A DNA stretch of 64,000 nucleotides from Bradyrhizobium acaciae (GCF_020889785.1 NZ_JACMYK010000013.1:1-64000), one strand, 5' to 3'; numbered from the stretch's first letter, positions 34,556 to 43,914 are shown. Notes: generated by a model from the sequence alone, not told the origin. Translations and numbers: made by a program.

Positions 34556-35004
34556 CTTCGCCTCCTTGTTTTCTGGGTGCAGCTGCTGCTGCACCCCTGC
34601 CCTCGTGGCGAGCAGGCGGTAGGCAAGTGCAAGGAGGGTCCGAACGCGAAGCGCCGAGGGTCCACACGAGGGCCCCGCCCTTGCGGGAGACGTGTGGAGG
34701 CGGCGCGTAGCGTTTGGATGCCTTGCGCGCGCCAAGGGCGCAGCCCTTTAGCTCTTCGCTGAAAAAAAGAAAGCGAGCGGCGTGCCGCTCTCCTTATGCG
34801 CGCGAGTGGGGATCGAAGCCGGATGGCCGAGACGCGCTTGCGGCTCGGTTCACGAGAGCCTCCCGGTGCGGCTTGCCGCACGCGCCCAAAAAGCGGGAAA
34901 AACTCGATCTTTGATGGGGAAACTGTGAATTCGACTCACGGCCCGCCTGACGACTCGCCTACACTGCGTGCCCGCTTGGCGGTCTTTTCCTTCACGGGCC
35001 CATT
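34556..35004. other. Hairpin-rich intergenic region
   Basis: About 450 bp without a supported gene, containing at least three hairpins. CCACACG (34662-34668)/CGTGTGG (34691-34697) is nested around CCCGC/GCGGG (34674-34687). GAGCGGC/GCCGCTC lies at 34775-34790, and GTGCGG-CTTG-CCGCAC at 34866-34881. The region separates the divergent ardC operon and the GHKL ATPase gene. It could hold promoters, an origin of replication or a small RNA; none can be assigned. Confidence 0.45.
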
Positions 35005-35853
35005 GTGGATTTTGCGAACAAGCCTCTTCCGCGCGAAACGCTTACCTTCGATGTCGTTGACGACCTCGTGGGGGCCCATTTGCGCGGCAGGCTCAAGGGA
35101 GCGCCCCAGGTTCGATACGCGGCGACGGAAGTTTGTCCGCTCATCGAGCTCATGATGGAATCGAACAACGGCAGAACAGGCCCGCTGCTGCAAACACCGT
35201 GGCTGGATTCAGTAACGCAACTCGATTTTCGCAACGCCCTTGCAAGCAACCAGAACCTTTGGCTCGACGACGCGCGGCTCCGCGGCTTCATGCGCACGAC
35301 GTTCGATCCCCGTGTCGAGGCCGACGATGTCCAGCGCAATCGCTTTCTCTTCGCGGCGCGGACGGCGGCGGAAACGTCCGGCCTCGTCAAGCCCGTCGCG
35401 CAAAGCCTGACGGCCGCGCTTCGTGAAATGGAATCCAACATCCACGAGCATTCCGGCGCGTCATCGACCGGCATTCTCGCGTTTCAGGCGCGACCATCCG
35501 CCTTCGAGTTCGTCGCCGCCGACTGCGGGTTGGGTATCCTTGCGACCCTGCGCGAAGATGAAGAGTTCGCCGATCTCACCGACCATGGCCTTGCGATGCA
35601 CGCGGCCTTGCAGGAAAACGTGTCGCGGTACGGGCGCATGTCGGGGCACGGCAACGGTTTCCGTGATCTGTTCCTGGGCCTTGCGCATCTCAACGCTGAC
35701 CTACGGTTTCGTTCAGGTGATCACGCGTTGCTCATCAGCGGCCCGCAGCCCGAGCTGAAAACCGCGCGGCTCGCACAGAAGGCGCCGTTCAAGGGATTTC
35801 TCGCCGCCGTCCGCTGCCAAGCCATGATGCCGGGATCGGATACGCGTCACTAA
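35005..35853 (+). CDS. GHKL (histidine-kinase-like) ATPase, single-domain regulator
   Basis: A 282-aa protein. An N-terminal alpha/beta region (residues about 1-110; FDVVDDLVGAHLRGRLKGAPQVRYAA) is followed by a complete GHKL fold: N-box ALREMESNIHEHS (Glu/Asn), G1 box AADCGLGILATL (DxGxG) and G2 box SGHGNGFRDLFLGL. No His-containing phospho-acceptor domain or TM is present, so it resembles anti-sigma-factor kinases (SpoIIAB/RsbW type) more than sensor kinases. It is convergent with an operon whose first gene encodes a STAS-like protein, the natural partner type for such kinases. Start is a GTG at 35005 without a good Shine-Dalgarno. Confidence 0.72.
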   Translation: MDFANKPLPRETLTFDVVDDLVGAHLRGRLKGAPQVRYAATEVCPLIELMMESNNGRTGPLLQTPWLDSVTQLDFRNALASNQNLWLDDARLRGFMRTTFDPRVEADDVQRNRFLFAARTAAETSGLVKPVAQSLTAALREMESNIHEHSGASSTGILAFQARPSAFEFVAADCGLGILATLREDEEFADLTDHGLAMHAALQENVSRYGRMSGHGNGFRDLFLGLAHLNADLRFRSGDHALLISGPQPELKTARLAQKAPFKGFLAAVRCQAMMPGSDTRH

Positions 35854-35858
35854 GCAGC

Positions 35859-35881
35859 CGTGTTGCGCTTAACGCAGCACG
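35859..35881. terminator. Candidate bidirectional terminator between convergent genes
   Basis: CGTGTTGCG (35859-35867) pairs with CGCAGCACG (35873-35881) with one wobble, spanning the 3' end of the minus-strand gene just after the GHKL ATPase stop. There is no clear T-run, so efficiency is doubtful. Confidence 0.3.
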
Positions 35882-36981
35882 CTCTCGATCCGCGCCTTCA
35901 TGGTGGCGAGGTTGTCGACCAGGAGGCCGTCGATCGGCTGGCCGTGCAACGTCAACTCGGGATACTTTTTCATCTTGCCGTCGTTGCCGAGATAGAGGCG
36001 CTGCCGGTACACCGCGTTCATGAAGGCCGAGGTGTCGATGTAGGTTACGCGGTGAAAGGCGGCGGCCAGCTGCGGCAGCACCGTGATGCCGCCGACCATG
36101 GTCAGGCTGAGGGGCCGGCCCGCGCCCGCCGCGATTTTCGAGAGTTCTTCCACATGGAAGGGAAGCCGCTTGCGCCACGACGCCCCGGTCTTGAATTCAA
36201 AGGCGACGTCGGTCACCTCCGGGCGCTCCGCGATGAACGCGCCGAGGCGGGCGTAATCCGTCGGCGTGCGGGCATTGAGATGGTAGGCGCCCGGAACGCC
36301 GGCAGCGACGATCTCCTGCCATGCCTTGCCGATGCGCTTCATGGCGTGCATGTCGTTGTAACGGACCTCGTCGGTGAACATGGAATAGTTTGGCCCGGTG
36401 ATGAGCGCGACGCCGAGCGCGCGCAGGCCAGCGAGGATGGGAATGCGGCGTTCGCTCAGCTTCCACCACGCCTCGATGGGCTTATCCCGGCCGCTGCCGA
36501 TCAGGACAATGCGCGTATGCGGGCCGATGCCGAAGGTCGCCTCGACGGCGGCGCGGCTGGTGAACCGCAGCCGTCCATCCGGCGTGTGGAAGCGGCGCAG
36601 CGGCAGCGCCACGGCCTCGATGTCGAGCGGCACCGCGCGGCGATTGCCGTGATAAATGTAGGGAACATAGGCCGGGAGTGGCTCCGCCGGGCGCGGCGCG
36701 GCGCGGGGAATGTTGTCGAGCTCGAGACCATTGACCTCGCGCCACCGTTCACGGAAGCCGACCGGGTTGTTGGGGCACATGCCGTCGCAAGTCGCGGGAT
36801 TGCCGCAGCAATCGTCGAGGCAGGAAAACGCATCCTGCCGCTTGCGGATGCCGCCGCAGGTGCCGAGATCGGGACAACCGAGGCAACCCAGCGCCATCGG
36901 CAAGGCTTCGCCTTCGTCCCAGCGGCGGCGCTGGCGGCGGAGGTTCGGCGTAGCCGGTTGTTCCTGCGGACGGGTGATCAC
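35869..36981 (-). CDS. DUF4417-like protein with N-terminal Cys cluster
   Basis: A 370-aa protein. Residues about 25-75 hold nine or more Cys (ALGCLGCPDLGTCGGIRK, FSCLDDCCGNPATCDGMCPNN), consistent with one or two Fe-S clusters or zinc sites. The C-terminal two-thirds resembles DUF4417, a fold with a barrel-like character (ALGVALITGPNYSMFTDEVRYND, GVPGAYHLNARTPTDYARLGAF and AFEFKTGASWRKRLPFHVEEL). The GTG at 36981 overlaps the preceding stop (GTGA), which decides the start. It is the last gene of a coupled three-gene operon with the STAS-like protein. The function is unknown; DUF4417 assignment is by recollection of motif layout. Confidence 0.6.
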   Translation of the reverse strand: MITRPQEQPATPNLRRQRRRWDEGEALPMALGCLGCPDLGTCGGIRKRQDAFSCLDDCCGNPATCDGMCPNNPVGFRERWREVNGLELDNIPRAAPRPAEPLPAYVPYIYHGNRRAVPLDIEAVALPLRRFHTPDGRLRFTSRAAVEATFGIGPHTRIVLIGSGRDKPIEAWWKLSERRIPILAGLRALGVALITGPNYSMFTDEVRYNDMHAMKRIGKAWQEIVAAGVPGAYHLNARTPTDYARLGAFIAERPEVTDVAFEFKTGASWRKRLPFHVEELSKIAAGAGRPLSLTMVGGITVLPQLAAAFHRVTYIDTSAFMNAVYRQRLYLGNDGKMKKYPELTLHGQPIDGLLVDNLATMKARIESVLR

Positions 36982-37328
36982 TCGCAAATTCCGACCTCCA
37001 AGGTTTGGCTGAGGGGCTGCACCGACGTGATTTCGCCTTCGCAGATACCGGCACCGGAGCGCAGGATGGCGACGAACTCGGCCGGTGCATTTGGGCATTC
37101 GGCGATGACGACATTGAGCCGCTGCACAATCACCTTGTTGTTCACCACGCGGAGCATGACCTTCTCGCCAAGCTTCGCGGTGACCTCGCCGCACATATCG
37201 GCGCGTGCCGTGCGCGCGATGATCGGCACGTCGCGGCTGAACAGCGTCGGCGAATGCATCTCGACCAGGCGGCGGTCGAGCACGCGATTGAAAGCGGGAG
37301 CCGCATTACGGATAAAGTCGAGACCCAT
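36978..37328 (-). CDS. Hypothetical protein, middle gene of the STAS-like operon
   Basis: A 116-aa protein, predicted mostly beta (EVTAKLGEKVMLRVVNNKVIVQRLNVVIAE), with Cys in MCGEV, ECPNAP, GICEG and the C-terminal GICE. Its ATG shares one base with the preceding stop (TGATG) and its stop overlaps the next start (GTGA), so the three genes are translationally coupled. No family was recognised. Confidence 0.6.
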   Translation of the reverse strand: MGLDFIRNAAPAFNRVLDRRLVEMHSPTLFSRDVPIIARTARADMCGEVTAKLGEKVMLRVVNNKVIVQRLNVVIAECPNAPAEFVAILRSGAGICEGEITSVQPLSQTLEVGICE

Positions 37329-37900
37329 CAGGCAACCTCCAGAACAGGCCGGTACCGTTTGGTCCGGCCCTGCAAGATCTCGACAACGAGGCTTTTCGCG
37401 GCCAGCGACGAGAGACGGTTATTCCATGCGGTCGCGCCGACGGCGTCGACATTGCGTGTTTCCTCGTGCAGCTGTGCGGCGGTGGTTTCGCGCTTCGCGC
37501 TGACCAGCTTCAACGTCTCCAGCAGCTTCTCGTCGAGCCGCCCGCAGAGCTGCACATCGGCAATGTTGCCTGAAGCATCGGTAACGCAGGTCAGGAACGC
37601 ATCGCCCGACCGGCCCAGCATCTCCTCGATCTCTTCGCGCACCTTCTCGTTCAGGTTGGCGGCGACGGCGTAGCCGGGATGGCGGCGCATGCGCAGATGG
37701 TCGCGCAGCGGCATCAGAACTTCATTGAGGTAGGAGGATGTGGCGAGGTCGACGCCAGCGAAGTCGAGCAGGACGATGGCGGGCTCGGTCAGTTCGGGAA
37801 ACTGTTCGAGCGCGGTGACGAAGGCACGTTTGCCGGAAAGCCGCCCCGCGAGAATGGGGTCGATACCGGGGCGGATCATGGGAAGGCTGATGACGTTCAT
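37328..37900 (-). CDS. STAS-like (DUF4325-type) protein with C-terminal wHTH-like region
   Basis: A 190-aa protein. The segment PAIVLLDFAGVDLATSSYLNEVLMPLRDHLR (about residues 40-70) matches the STAS-like DUF4325 core, where the Ser in 'ATSS' corresponds to the phosphorylatable serine of anti-sigma antagonists. The C-terminal half (ETTAAQLHEETRNVDAVGATAWNNRLSSLAAKSLVVEILQGRTKRYRPV) reads like a winged helix, suggesting a DNA or RNA contact. It is the first gene of the operon that converges on the GHKL ATPase. A kinase/antagonist pair is the inference. Confidence 0.7.
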   Translation of the reverse strand: MNVISLPMIRPGIDPILAGRLSGKRAFVTALEQFPELTEPAIVLLDFAGVDLATSSYLNEVLMPLRDHLRMRRHPGYAVAANLNEKVREEIEEMLGRSGDAFLTCVTDASGNIADVQLCGRLDEKLLETLKLVSAKRETTAAQLHEETRNVDAVGATAWNNRLSSLAAKSLVVEILQGRTKRYRPVLEVA

Positions 37901-37904
37901 TTAT

Positions 37905-37935
37905 CTCACTGCATTGAATGAGATATATATAGTGG
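37905..37935 (-). promoter_or_regulatory. AT-rich promoter region with short inverted repeat for the STAS-like operon
   Basis: ATCTCA (37903-37908) and TGAGAT (37919-37924) form an inverted repeat immediately upstream of the ATG at 37900, followed by an AT-rich TATATATA block (37923-37930) that could hold the minus-strand -10 region. The compact leader suggests a regulator can cover both. Confidence 0.35.
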
Positions 37936-38182
37936 GTCGACGCCTCGCCAGCAACAACTATTTGTGCCGGCCGGAATCCTTGGCAGTTTCAAGGACTTGC
38001 GGGAGGGAGTGTCTGCAAGCCGGAACCTGCCTGACCCAGAGACCGGCGTTCGGCCCGGAATCGGTCGGAGCGAGTTGTCAGGCCTAAGCTCGGCGCGGCG
38101 CGTCGCCCAGCACCGCTTCCGGCCTTCACCGTGCACAGATGGGCTTGCGGAATTCGATATTAAGGGGTTGCACTTCCAGATC

Positions 38183-40504
38183 CTATGACAGGCCGAGATA
38201 CCGAAGCAGCCGAGGTCCATAGTTATTGACTGCGTTACCGGCGCGCCGTGCACAGGCGATTGCTTGCGGCAGGTCCTTGTCCGTTCCGATTCCCCACGCC
38301 TTCACATAGGCGAGGTCGGCATTCAGCATGCGGCTAACGGGCCCATGCAAATCCGCCTGATGTGCAATCTGCACACCATACGTCAACAGCTTCGCACCAG
38401 CCGCAATGGAAGCCGCATCGCGCGGCGGCGCGTTGAGCAGAAGGTAAGATGCTTCCTTGCAAAACAGGCACAGCGCCTTCGGAGACGACGAGGTCGCGAG
38501 GCGGCTCACATTGTTCGGCAGCAATGCAAGTTGGTCCGGCGTAAGCAAGGCGTGCAAATCCCCGGCGATAGCTTCGAGGGAGACCGACGCTCCCGGCGCG
38601 AGGGGCACCGCGTGGCCCGTTCTCGCTGGAACATCGGCTGGCGGTGGCGCCGGGGCGTGCGGAGGCTCGACGATCGGCGTTCCCGTGGCGGGATCGCTGT
38701 TCGGCGGCGGTGAGGCCGGCGAGCCAGTGGAAGTATGGCCCCACCAGCTTTGCAGATACTCGTGCGCGAACTGCATCGCGCTTGCGCCGAGCGCACCGCC
38801 GAGGGCACCCATAAGCGCGCCCTCGATAAGCGCTTTTCGTTTCCACCCCTCTTCTTGTTTCTTGGCACCGCCAAAGGCCGCCGTCACCGCTAAGCGCGAC
38901 GCCGCACCTGCCGCAGCGCCTGCAATCATTGCCGTGCCAATGACGGTGACGATGCCGGGCGTCGTGGCGACAAACGCCGCCATGGCAAATTGAGCACCGA
39001 GACGGACGGCCGCGCCGGTAGCCGCGCCTAAGATCATCGTCGGCAGCTTATCCTTGGCCCAAGCGAAGATGGTCTTGGCGTATTTCCACTGCTCGCGCAC
39101 GGTTGGCTGCGTTACCGGAGCCGGCCGTGCTTGCGTGGTATCCGTGCGCGGCATCGCAGCCGGAGCCGGCGGCGATGAAGCGATAGGTCGTGCTTGGGCG
39201 CCACCATTTGGCGGCGCGAATAGAGGCGAGCTTGCTGAAGGGGGTTGCGCTGGCGCTGCCGGTGGCGCGGCTATCGGGGGAGCGGCGCGCTGACGTTCTT
39301 TCACCTCAAGCGGAACTACGGCTTCATTGTCTGCGACCACAGGCGGAGTGACAACAGGCCCGGGCTGCTCGTCAGCAACCTCATGTGTGACCGGCGGTTT
39401 CGCGGCAGCGATCTTGGCTACGACCGCATCTTCAGTATCGCCGGGCTCATAGCCGATCTCGGTGACACCGTTGCTTATTAGCGCATCAAGATCACGCAGG
39501 GCGTTACGCGCGCGCTTTAGTTTTTCAGTATGCGGGTTGGCCCCGTCTGCGCCGTTCTGATCCTGGAATTCCCGTGCGGCGCTGAGGTACCCTTGCCATT
39601 GCTCCCGTATGAAAGCCTTGGCCTTCTCGATATTCGTTACCTGTGCCTCAACCTCACCGGGCTTCGATAGCGTCCGCTGGAATGCAAGACGAAATCCCAT
39701 GCGGTCACCGGCGAAAGCGACACCCGGCATAAGTTGCGCACGTATTTCGGCAATCCGCTTCACAGCCTCTTCATAGGCTTCGGGGCGCGCTTTCGCGAAA
39801 ACGATTTTCTTCACGCCGTGCTTCTTGAGCATGCTCAGCGCGGAATGGAGCAACATGCAGGCGTGATTTGATTCCGTCTCCCACCGATGGGCGTTTTCTT
39901 CGCCGCGAAGGGCGTGCTCGCCAGCCCGCTCCATATGGAGGGTCATCCGGCGGCCATAGAATTCGTGAAGCTCTTCCGTAAAGTAGGGCTTGATGTCGAA
40001 GTCCCCCGCTGTGGCCTCGGCTCGCTCCTGGGCGGCGCGGATATCCTTCTCGAATTCGCGCGCAAGGGCGAAGTAAGGCGGCTCCTGACCGGGCGCGAGT
40101 GTTTCCCGGATCACCATATTCTGGCGTTGCAGGGCGTCGACCCATCCGGCTGCGGACAGCAGAGGCTCCATCATCTCTTTCAGGAAGGCGTCGCCATGAT
40201 GGAAAGGATAGAGGAAGGCTCGTTTTAACGGTGCGGACATCAGGATGTATCCGGCGTCGGTCGTGAGCTCGACGAAACCGGCGTTGGGCAAGAGTCCCTT
40301 CGTGCTCACGAGGCCGCGCGCATCTGTCTCTTTAAGAACCGCCTTCCGGTAATCGATTTCGCGCACGCGATTGAGAAAGGAATCGGCATAACCGCCCGAC
40401 AACTTCGCGAGCTTGGCAAACCCGGGGAGGAGATCGACAAGGTCGCTCCAAAGCGCGCCCTTGCTGCCATTCTCGGTCTTCTTGTCATTTGCTGATTCAG
40501 TCAT
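38183..40504 (-). CDS. Large protein with Gly/Ala-rich membrane region and Sel1-like C-terminus
   Basis: A 773-aa protein. An N-terminal helical domain (about 1-330; GFAKLAKLSGGYADSFLNRVREIDYRKAVLKET) is followed by a Pro/Ala-rich linker (about 375-450). A hydrophobic Gly/Ala-rich region at about 480-595 (IVTVIGTAMIAGAAAGAAS and LIEGALMGALGGALGASAM) resembles phage tape-measure or pore-like segments. The C-terminal 120 residues contain ALCLFCKEASYLLL and a Sel1-like YVKAWGIGTDKDLPQAIACARRAG. It is the last gene of a four-gene minus-strand operon. No enzyme motif was recognised. Confidence 0.65.
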   Translation of the reverse strand: MTESANDKKTENGSKGALWSDLVDLLPGFAKLAKLSGGYADSFLNRVREIDYRKAVLKETDARGLVSTKGLLPNAGFVELTTDAGYILMSAPLKRAFLYPFHHGDAFLKEMMEPLLSAAGWVDALQRQNMVIRETLAPGQEPPYFALAREFEKDIRAAQERAEATAGDFDIKPYFTEELHEFYGRRMTLHMERAGEHALRGEENAHRWETESNHACMLLHSALSMLKKHGVKKIVFAKARPEAYEEAVKRIAEIRAQLMPGVAFAGDRMGFRLAFQRTLSKPGEVEAQVTNIEKAKAFIREQWQGYLSAAREFQDQNGADGANPHTEKLKRARNALRDLDALISNGVTEIGYEPGDTEDAVVAKIAAAKPPVTHEVADEQPGPVVTPPVVADNEAVVPLEVKERQRAAPPIAAPPAAPAQPPSASSPLFAPPNGGAQARPIASSPPAPAAMPRTDTTQARPAPVTQPTVREQWKYAKTIFAWAKDKLPTMILGAATGAAVRLGAQFAMAAFVATTPGIVTVIGTAMIAGAAAGAASRLAVTAAFGGAKKQEEGWKRKALIEGALMGALGGALGASAMQFAHEYLQSWWGHTSTGSPASPPPNSDPATGTPIVEPPHAPAPPPADVPARTGHAVPLAPGASVSLEAIAGDLHALLTPDQLALLPNNVSRLATSSSPKALCLFCKEASYLLLNAPPRDAASIAAGAKLLTYGVQIAHQADLHGPVSRMLNADLAYVKAWGIGTDKDLPQAIACARRAGNAVNNYGPRLLRYLGLS

Positions 40505-40531
40505 GGCCGTCTCTTTTCACAATCATTTTGG

Positions 40532-42991
40532 TTATGGAGTGTTTTGCTGAAATCGAATTCGTTTGGGTTTTCCGGCAGGCGCGGCAGGAGGCGTACGCTC
40601 AGCTGGGAGCGTCTCCAGGTCGCGAGCACGGAGGAAACCGGAGTAGCGCCCGGTCCGGGGGTCGATCGCCGATGCCCAGCGTTCTCCGATCGCATCGAGA
40701 TAGTGCTCGCCAATGAGCAGCGGCGTTCCACCCGCAATTCGGGACACGAGCTGAGCATTTCCGCGCGGGCTCTGGTATGCCGGCGCTTCGCCCCGCGTCA
40801 TCATCCATACCCGGCCTAATGAATCAGCCTGCCGGCCGAGTAACGGAAACGCGGTGAGTTTCTGGAGATCAATTGGCGCGACCGCGCTGTGATCGGTCGG
40901 GAGGATCACCTGCGCGTAAGACGTTCCCTGTGCCGTGCTGATCCGCCTGACCAGGACGGCATCACCCGGCTCAAAGTTCGTGGAGCGAGCCGCTTCCCCA
41001 TCCTGCCCAGCGATACGGATGCTTTCTCGGGCATAGAGAACCTGTTGCTTTGCCTGTTCCAGCACAGGTTCCGGTAGCCGCACTGCCGACAAGGAGGCCG
41101 CTTCAGCGTAGCCGAGAACTTTGCGGCTCCCGAATTCGCGCGCCTCAATCCAGACATTGCCCCGCTCATCGACGGCGGTACCCGGTCCGGTCAGGACTCC
41201 CATCCCCTCGTCTACCCGAATTGCCGAGGACGTGGCGCCAACGCGAGGCTCTGTCTGGAGGTTGAAGGATCGCTTCGCATAGCGGATCGCCTCGCCCATC
41301 CGTGCCGACGTGTCTTTCGGTGGCGGCCTTGGAAACGTTTGGGGCGTCCACGACGCCGATTGGGTTAAGCTCTCCGCGGCCTTCTTGTACCAGGCCGACC
41401 ATGGCACCACGCTCACCAAGCCGACCGTCGAGGCACCCACGATGCCCAATGCGGCTATATAACGCCGTGTGCGCCGCGATGGCAGGCGCTGCGCCAATCC
41501 ATCTAAAATGCCTTCGACCAAACCGCTCAACTGATCGCGTGACGGCAACCGTTGAGCAAGCTTGGCCGCTTTGACGTTGACCACGCGGCGCACTTTGGAA
41601 CCATAAAGTGCAAGCCGGCTCAATTCGCTCTGGTTAAGAAGGAACTGTGCGCGTTTGCTTGCCTTTGCATTCAGCCCGTCTATGAGCTCTCTGGAATCGT
41701 GAAGAGCATTCCCGAATGTGATTCTCGGCGGGATGACGTAAAGGCCTGATACGTCTGCGACGGACACGAGCGCAAGCGACCGTTCACCCTTTAGATAAGC
41801 GCGAAGCGATTTCCTGTCTTCAGGGCGGAGTGTCCCACCTTCCAGCTTCTTCACCCACGCGCGCAACTCATGAGTCTGCGCAGCAACATAGAGAAGTGCC
41901 TTGTCGCCGTCGGGCACGAGCGCCGCAATGACGAGATCCGCAGAGTTCTCCAGAGCGTTATCAACGATATGTTGCGCGGTTTCGTAATTGATCCCGCCTT
42001 GCCACAGCATCGACGGCGGAGCCGGTCTCGGTTGCGGTATAGGTTTCGGCGGCGGAGCCGGCTTTGGCCGGCTCGGAGGTGGAGGTGATGGCGGCACGGG
42101 CACGGGCGATGCTATGCCGCGCTTCAGTCGCTCAGCGCCTAGTTTTCTTTCAAGAAACGTCTTCTGCCGCACCAAGGCGGCAACGGCGGGCTTCAGATCC
42201 TCCACCGAGGATAGCAACTCGCGCTCGCGTTCCGCTAGAGCGCGCATCTCCTTCGTCAGGGCCGCTGTCTCCCGGTTCAGGATTTCGAGCTGGTTCAGGA
42301 GATTGTTGGTTTTTCGCTCTAGCTTAGCTTGGGAGTCGACCGCGTCGTCCTCGCGTGGATAGAAGACGTCCTGCAACACGAGTTTTTGCGACGCGAGATG
42401 CGCTAAAAGCGCCTCGAATGCTTTTGCCGCCGCAGGCTCTTCCTTATGATCTACCTGCTTGAACAACGTGACAGTGCGCGCGAACGCCGGTGACGCCTTC
42501 CCCGGCCTGAACGAGCGCTCATCCTCTTCGCCGAGCGGCTCGATGGTAGCCGCTGCCAACGCTCTTCGAGACGCAAGGGTTTTCAGCACCAACGGCGGCG
42601 GTTCGATTCCAAGATATCCGAACAGCTCGGTTTCCAGAGCATGCTCGGCCGCGCGGAGCTCATTGTGTTCCTTGGTCAGGCGCTCCTCTTGCGCCGAAAG
42701 AGCTTCGATCGACGAAGCAATCGCAGCCGTCTCAGAGACAAGCAGGGATTTGCTCTCTTGCTGAGCGGCGATGAAGGCGGGTGCCTCGCGATAAATACTT
42801 AAGAGATCGGGATCACTTAAAGGAATAAAGAGGCGACTGAAGCTGCTGCCGTTGTCCAGGACGACCTTGCGTGCCTTCTTGAAGAAGGCGGCGCTTTCCG
42901 CGCGCGAGCGATCCCCGGCCGCGCTAAGGAACAGCGTTTGAGCGCGATCGCGCCAGTCTTTAAGGTTGCGGGTGTGGCTTTGGTCGTTCAT
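40532..42991 (-). CDS. Large coiled-coil protein with SH3-like C-terminal repeats
   Basis: About 819 aa. The N-terminal third is coiled coil (AQEERLTKEHNELRAAEHAL and KTNNLLNQLEILNRETAALTKEM). A Pro-rich linker (VPVPPSPPPPSRPKPAPPP) follows, then an alpha/beta domain, one TM (YIAALGIVGASTVGLVSVV, about 530) and a C-terminal region with three SH3b-like units (ERGNVWIEAREFGSRKVLGYA, FEPGDAVLVRRIS and SAIDPRTGRYSGFLRARDL). The SH3-type units suggest binding of peptidoglycan or a protein on the far side of the membrane. Start at ATG 42991; a TTG at 43024 with AGGAG close by is an alternative. Confidence 0.65.
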   Translation of the reverse strand: MNDQSHTRNLKDWRDRAQTLFLSAAGDRSRAESAAFFKKARKVVLDNGSSFSRLFIPLSDPDLLSIYREAPAFIAAQQESKSLLVSETAAIASSIEALSAQEERLTKEHNELRAAEHALETELFGYLGIEPPPLVLKTLASRRALAAATIEPLGEEDERSFRPGKASPAFARTVTLFKQVDHKEEPAAAKAFEALLAHLASQKLVLQDVFYPREDDAVDSQAKLERKTNNLLNQLEILNRETAALTKEMRALAERERELLSSVEDLKPAVAALVRQKTFLERKLGAERLKRGIASPVPVPPSPPPPSRPKPAPPPKPIPQPRPAPPSMLWQGGINYETAQHIVDNALENSADLVIAALVPDGDKALLYVAAQTHELRAWVKKLEGGTLRPEDRKSLRAYLKGERSLALVSVADVSGLYVIPPRITFGNALHDSRELIDGLNAKASKRAQFLLNQSELSRLALYGSKVRRVVNVKAAKLAQRLPSRDQLSGLVEGILDGLAQRLPSRRTRRYIAALGIVGASTVGLVSVVPWSAWYKKAAESLTQSASWTPQTFPRPPPKDTSARMGEAIRYAKRSFNLQTEPRVGATSSAIRVDEGMGVLTGPGTAVDERGNVWIEAREFGSRKVLGYAEAASLSAVRLPEPVLEQAKQQVLYARESIRIAGQDGEAARSTNFEPGDAVLVRRISTAQGTSYAQVILPTDHSAVAPIDLQKLTAFPLLGRQADSLGRVWMMTRGEAPAYQSPRGNAQLVSRIAGGTPLLIGEHYLDAIGERWASAIDPRTGRYSGFLRARDLETLPAERTPPAAPAGKPKRIRFQQNTP

Positions 42992-43110
42992 TGGTATCGC
43001 GGTCGTCGAAGGTAGCTCGGACAATCTCTCCTGGTTCTATGCGCGGCGGCGCCTCTCTCAATTCGGTGCGAAAGCGGAGCGGCGCACGAAAGTGCACCGC
43101 CCCGGCGGCA

Positions 43111-43914
43111 TTATTTCTTGTCGTGCGATAGCAAAAGATATTTCTTTCGTTGTTCGAGAAAGGCGCGACCTTCTGCCGTGGTGACGCTGCCGGCAATGCG
43201 ATCGACCGCCTTGATGTTGCCGCTCGAAGCCACCGCGGCAACCCTCAGGTAGTCGATCAGCTTGGCAATGCTCTTTGATTCCAGCGGAAGGTACACGCCT
43301 TCTGCGGCCTCGGCGGTTTCCCGGAAGATACGGAACGTATCCGGATGACGCCCATCGGAGCGGTTGCCATCGTCCATGATGTAGAGTTGGATGCGGTTCT
43401 CGTTCAGCTCGGACCCAAGAGCGCGCAACTGCGCACCATCTTCCTCGCATGAGTCGCCGATCAGAATGAGCCCATGCACCTTCCGCTGCGTGTTCTCACG
43501 CACGGCGTGCTTGAACACCTGCCCGATCTGGGTGTGGCCCGCTACGCAGTTTATGTTTTCCATGGTGTCGCTGAGGGCCTCGGCATCGCTGTGCCAATCC
43601 CCGGCGGCGACATCGCCAAGCTGGGTAAGGCCGGAATAGCTAACCAGCTGCGTCCGTACCTTCAGGCCCGAGGTTCCTACGGCGCTAAACATGGTCGACT
43701 GGATAAGCTTGCTCTCTTCCCAAAATCGCTCCCGGCTCGCCGTCGCATCAAGCGCGAAAATGAGATTGACATGCGTGCTCGCCAGTTCTTCGCTTTCGCG
43801 CCGCGTGGTTTCACGCTCCTGCTCGATGGTATTCCGGGTCTCTTCGATGGAAGTCCGGGTCGTAAGCGCGGTGGATTTTGCTCTTTCAAATAATGTAAGT
43901 GATCTCGATGTCAT
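43111..43914 (-). CDS. VWA-domain protein
   Basis: A 267-aa protein. A basic coiled N-terminus (ERAKSTALTTRTSIEETRNTIEQ) leads into a von Willebrand A domain: STHVNLIFALDATASRERFW carries a MIDAS-like DxTxS, then CVAGHTQIGQVFKHAV (the conserved Thr) and KVHGLILIGDSCEEDGAQL (third metal-binding loop). VWA domains assemble complexes through a metal ion. GGGGAG lies before the ATG at 43914. It sits between an HExxH protein and the coiled-coil/SH3 protein in one operon; the partners and substrate are unknown. Confidence 0.75.
   Translation of the reverse strand: MTSRSLTLFERAKSTALTTRTSIEETRNTIEQERETTRRESEELASTHVNLIFALDATASRERFWEESKLIQSTMFSAVGTSGLKVRTQLVSYSGLTQLGDVAAGDWHSDAEALSDTMENINCVAGHTQIGQVFKHAVRENTQRKVHGLILIGDSCEEDGAQLRALGSELNENRIQLYIMDDGNRSDGRHPDTFRIFRETAEAAEGVYLPLESKSIAKLIDYLRVAAVASSGNIKAVDRIAGSVTTAEGRAFLEQRKKYLLLSHDKK

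Noticed and set aside
35860..37503. 547-aa plus-strand frame opposite the STAS-like/DUF4417-like operon
   Set aside because: The minus-strand genes have coupled starts and recognisable segments; this frame has none.
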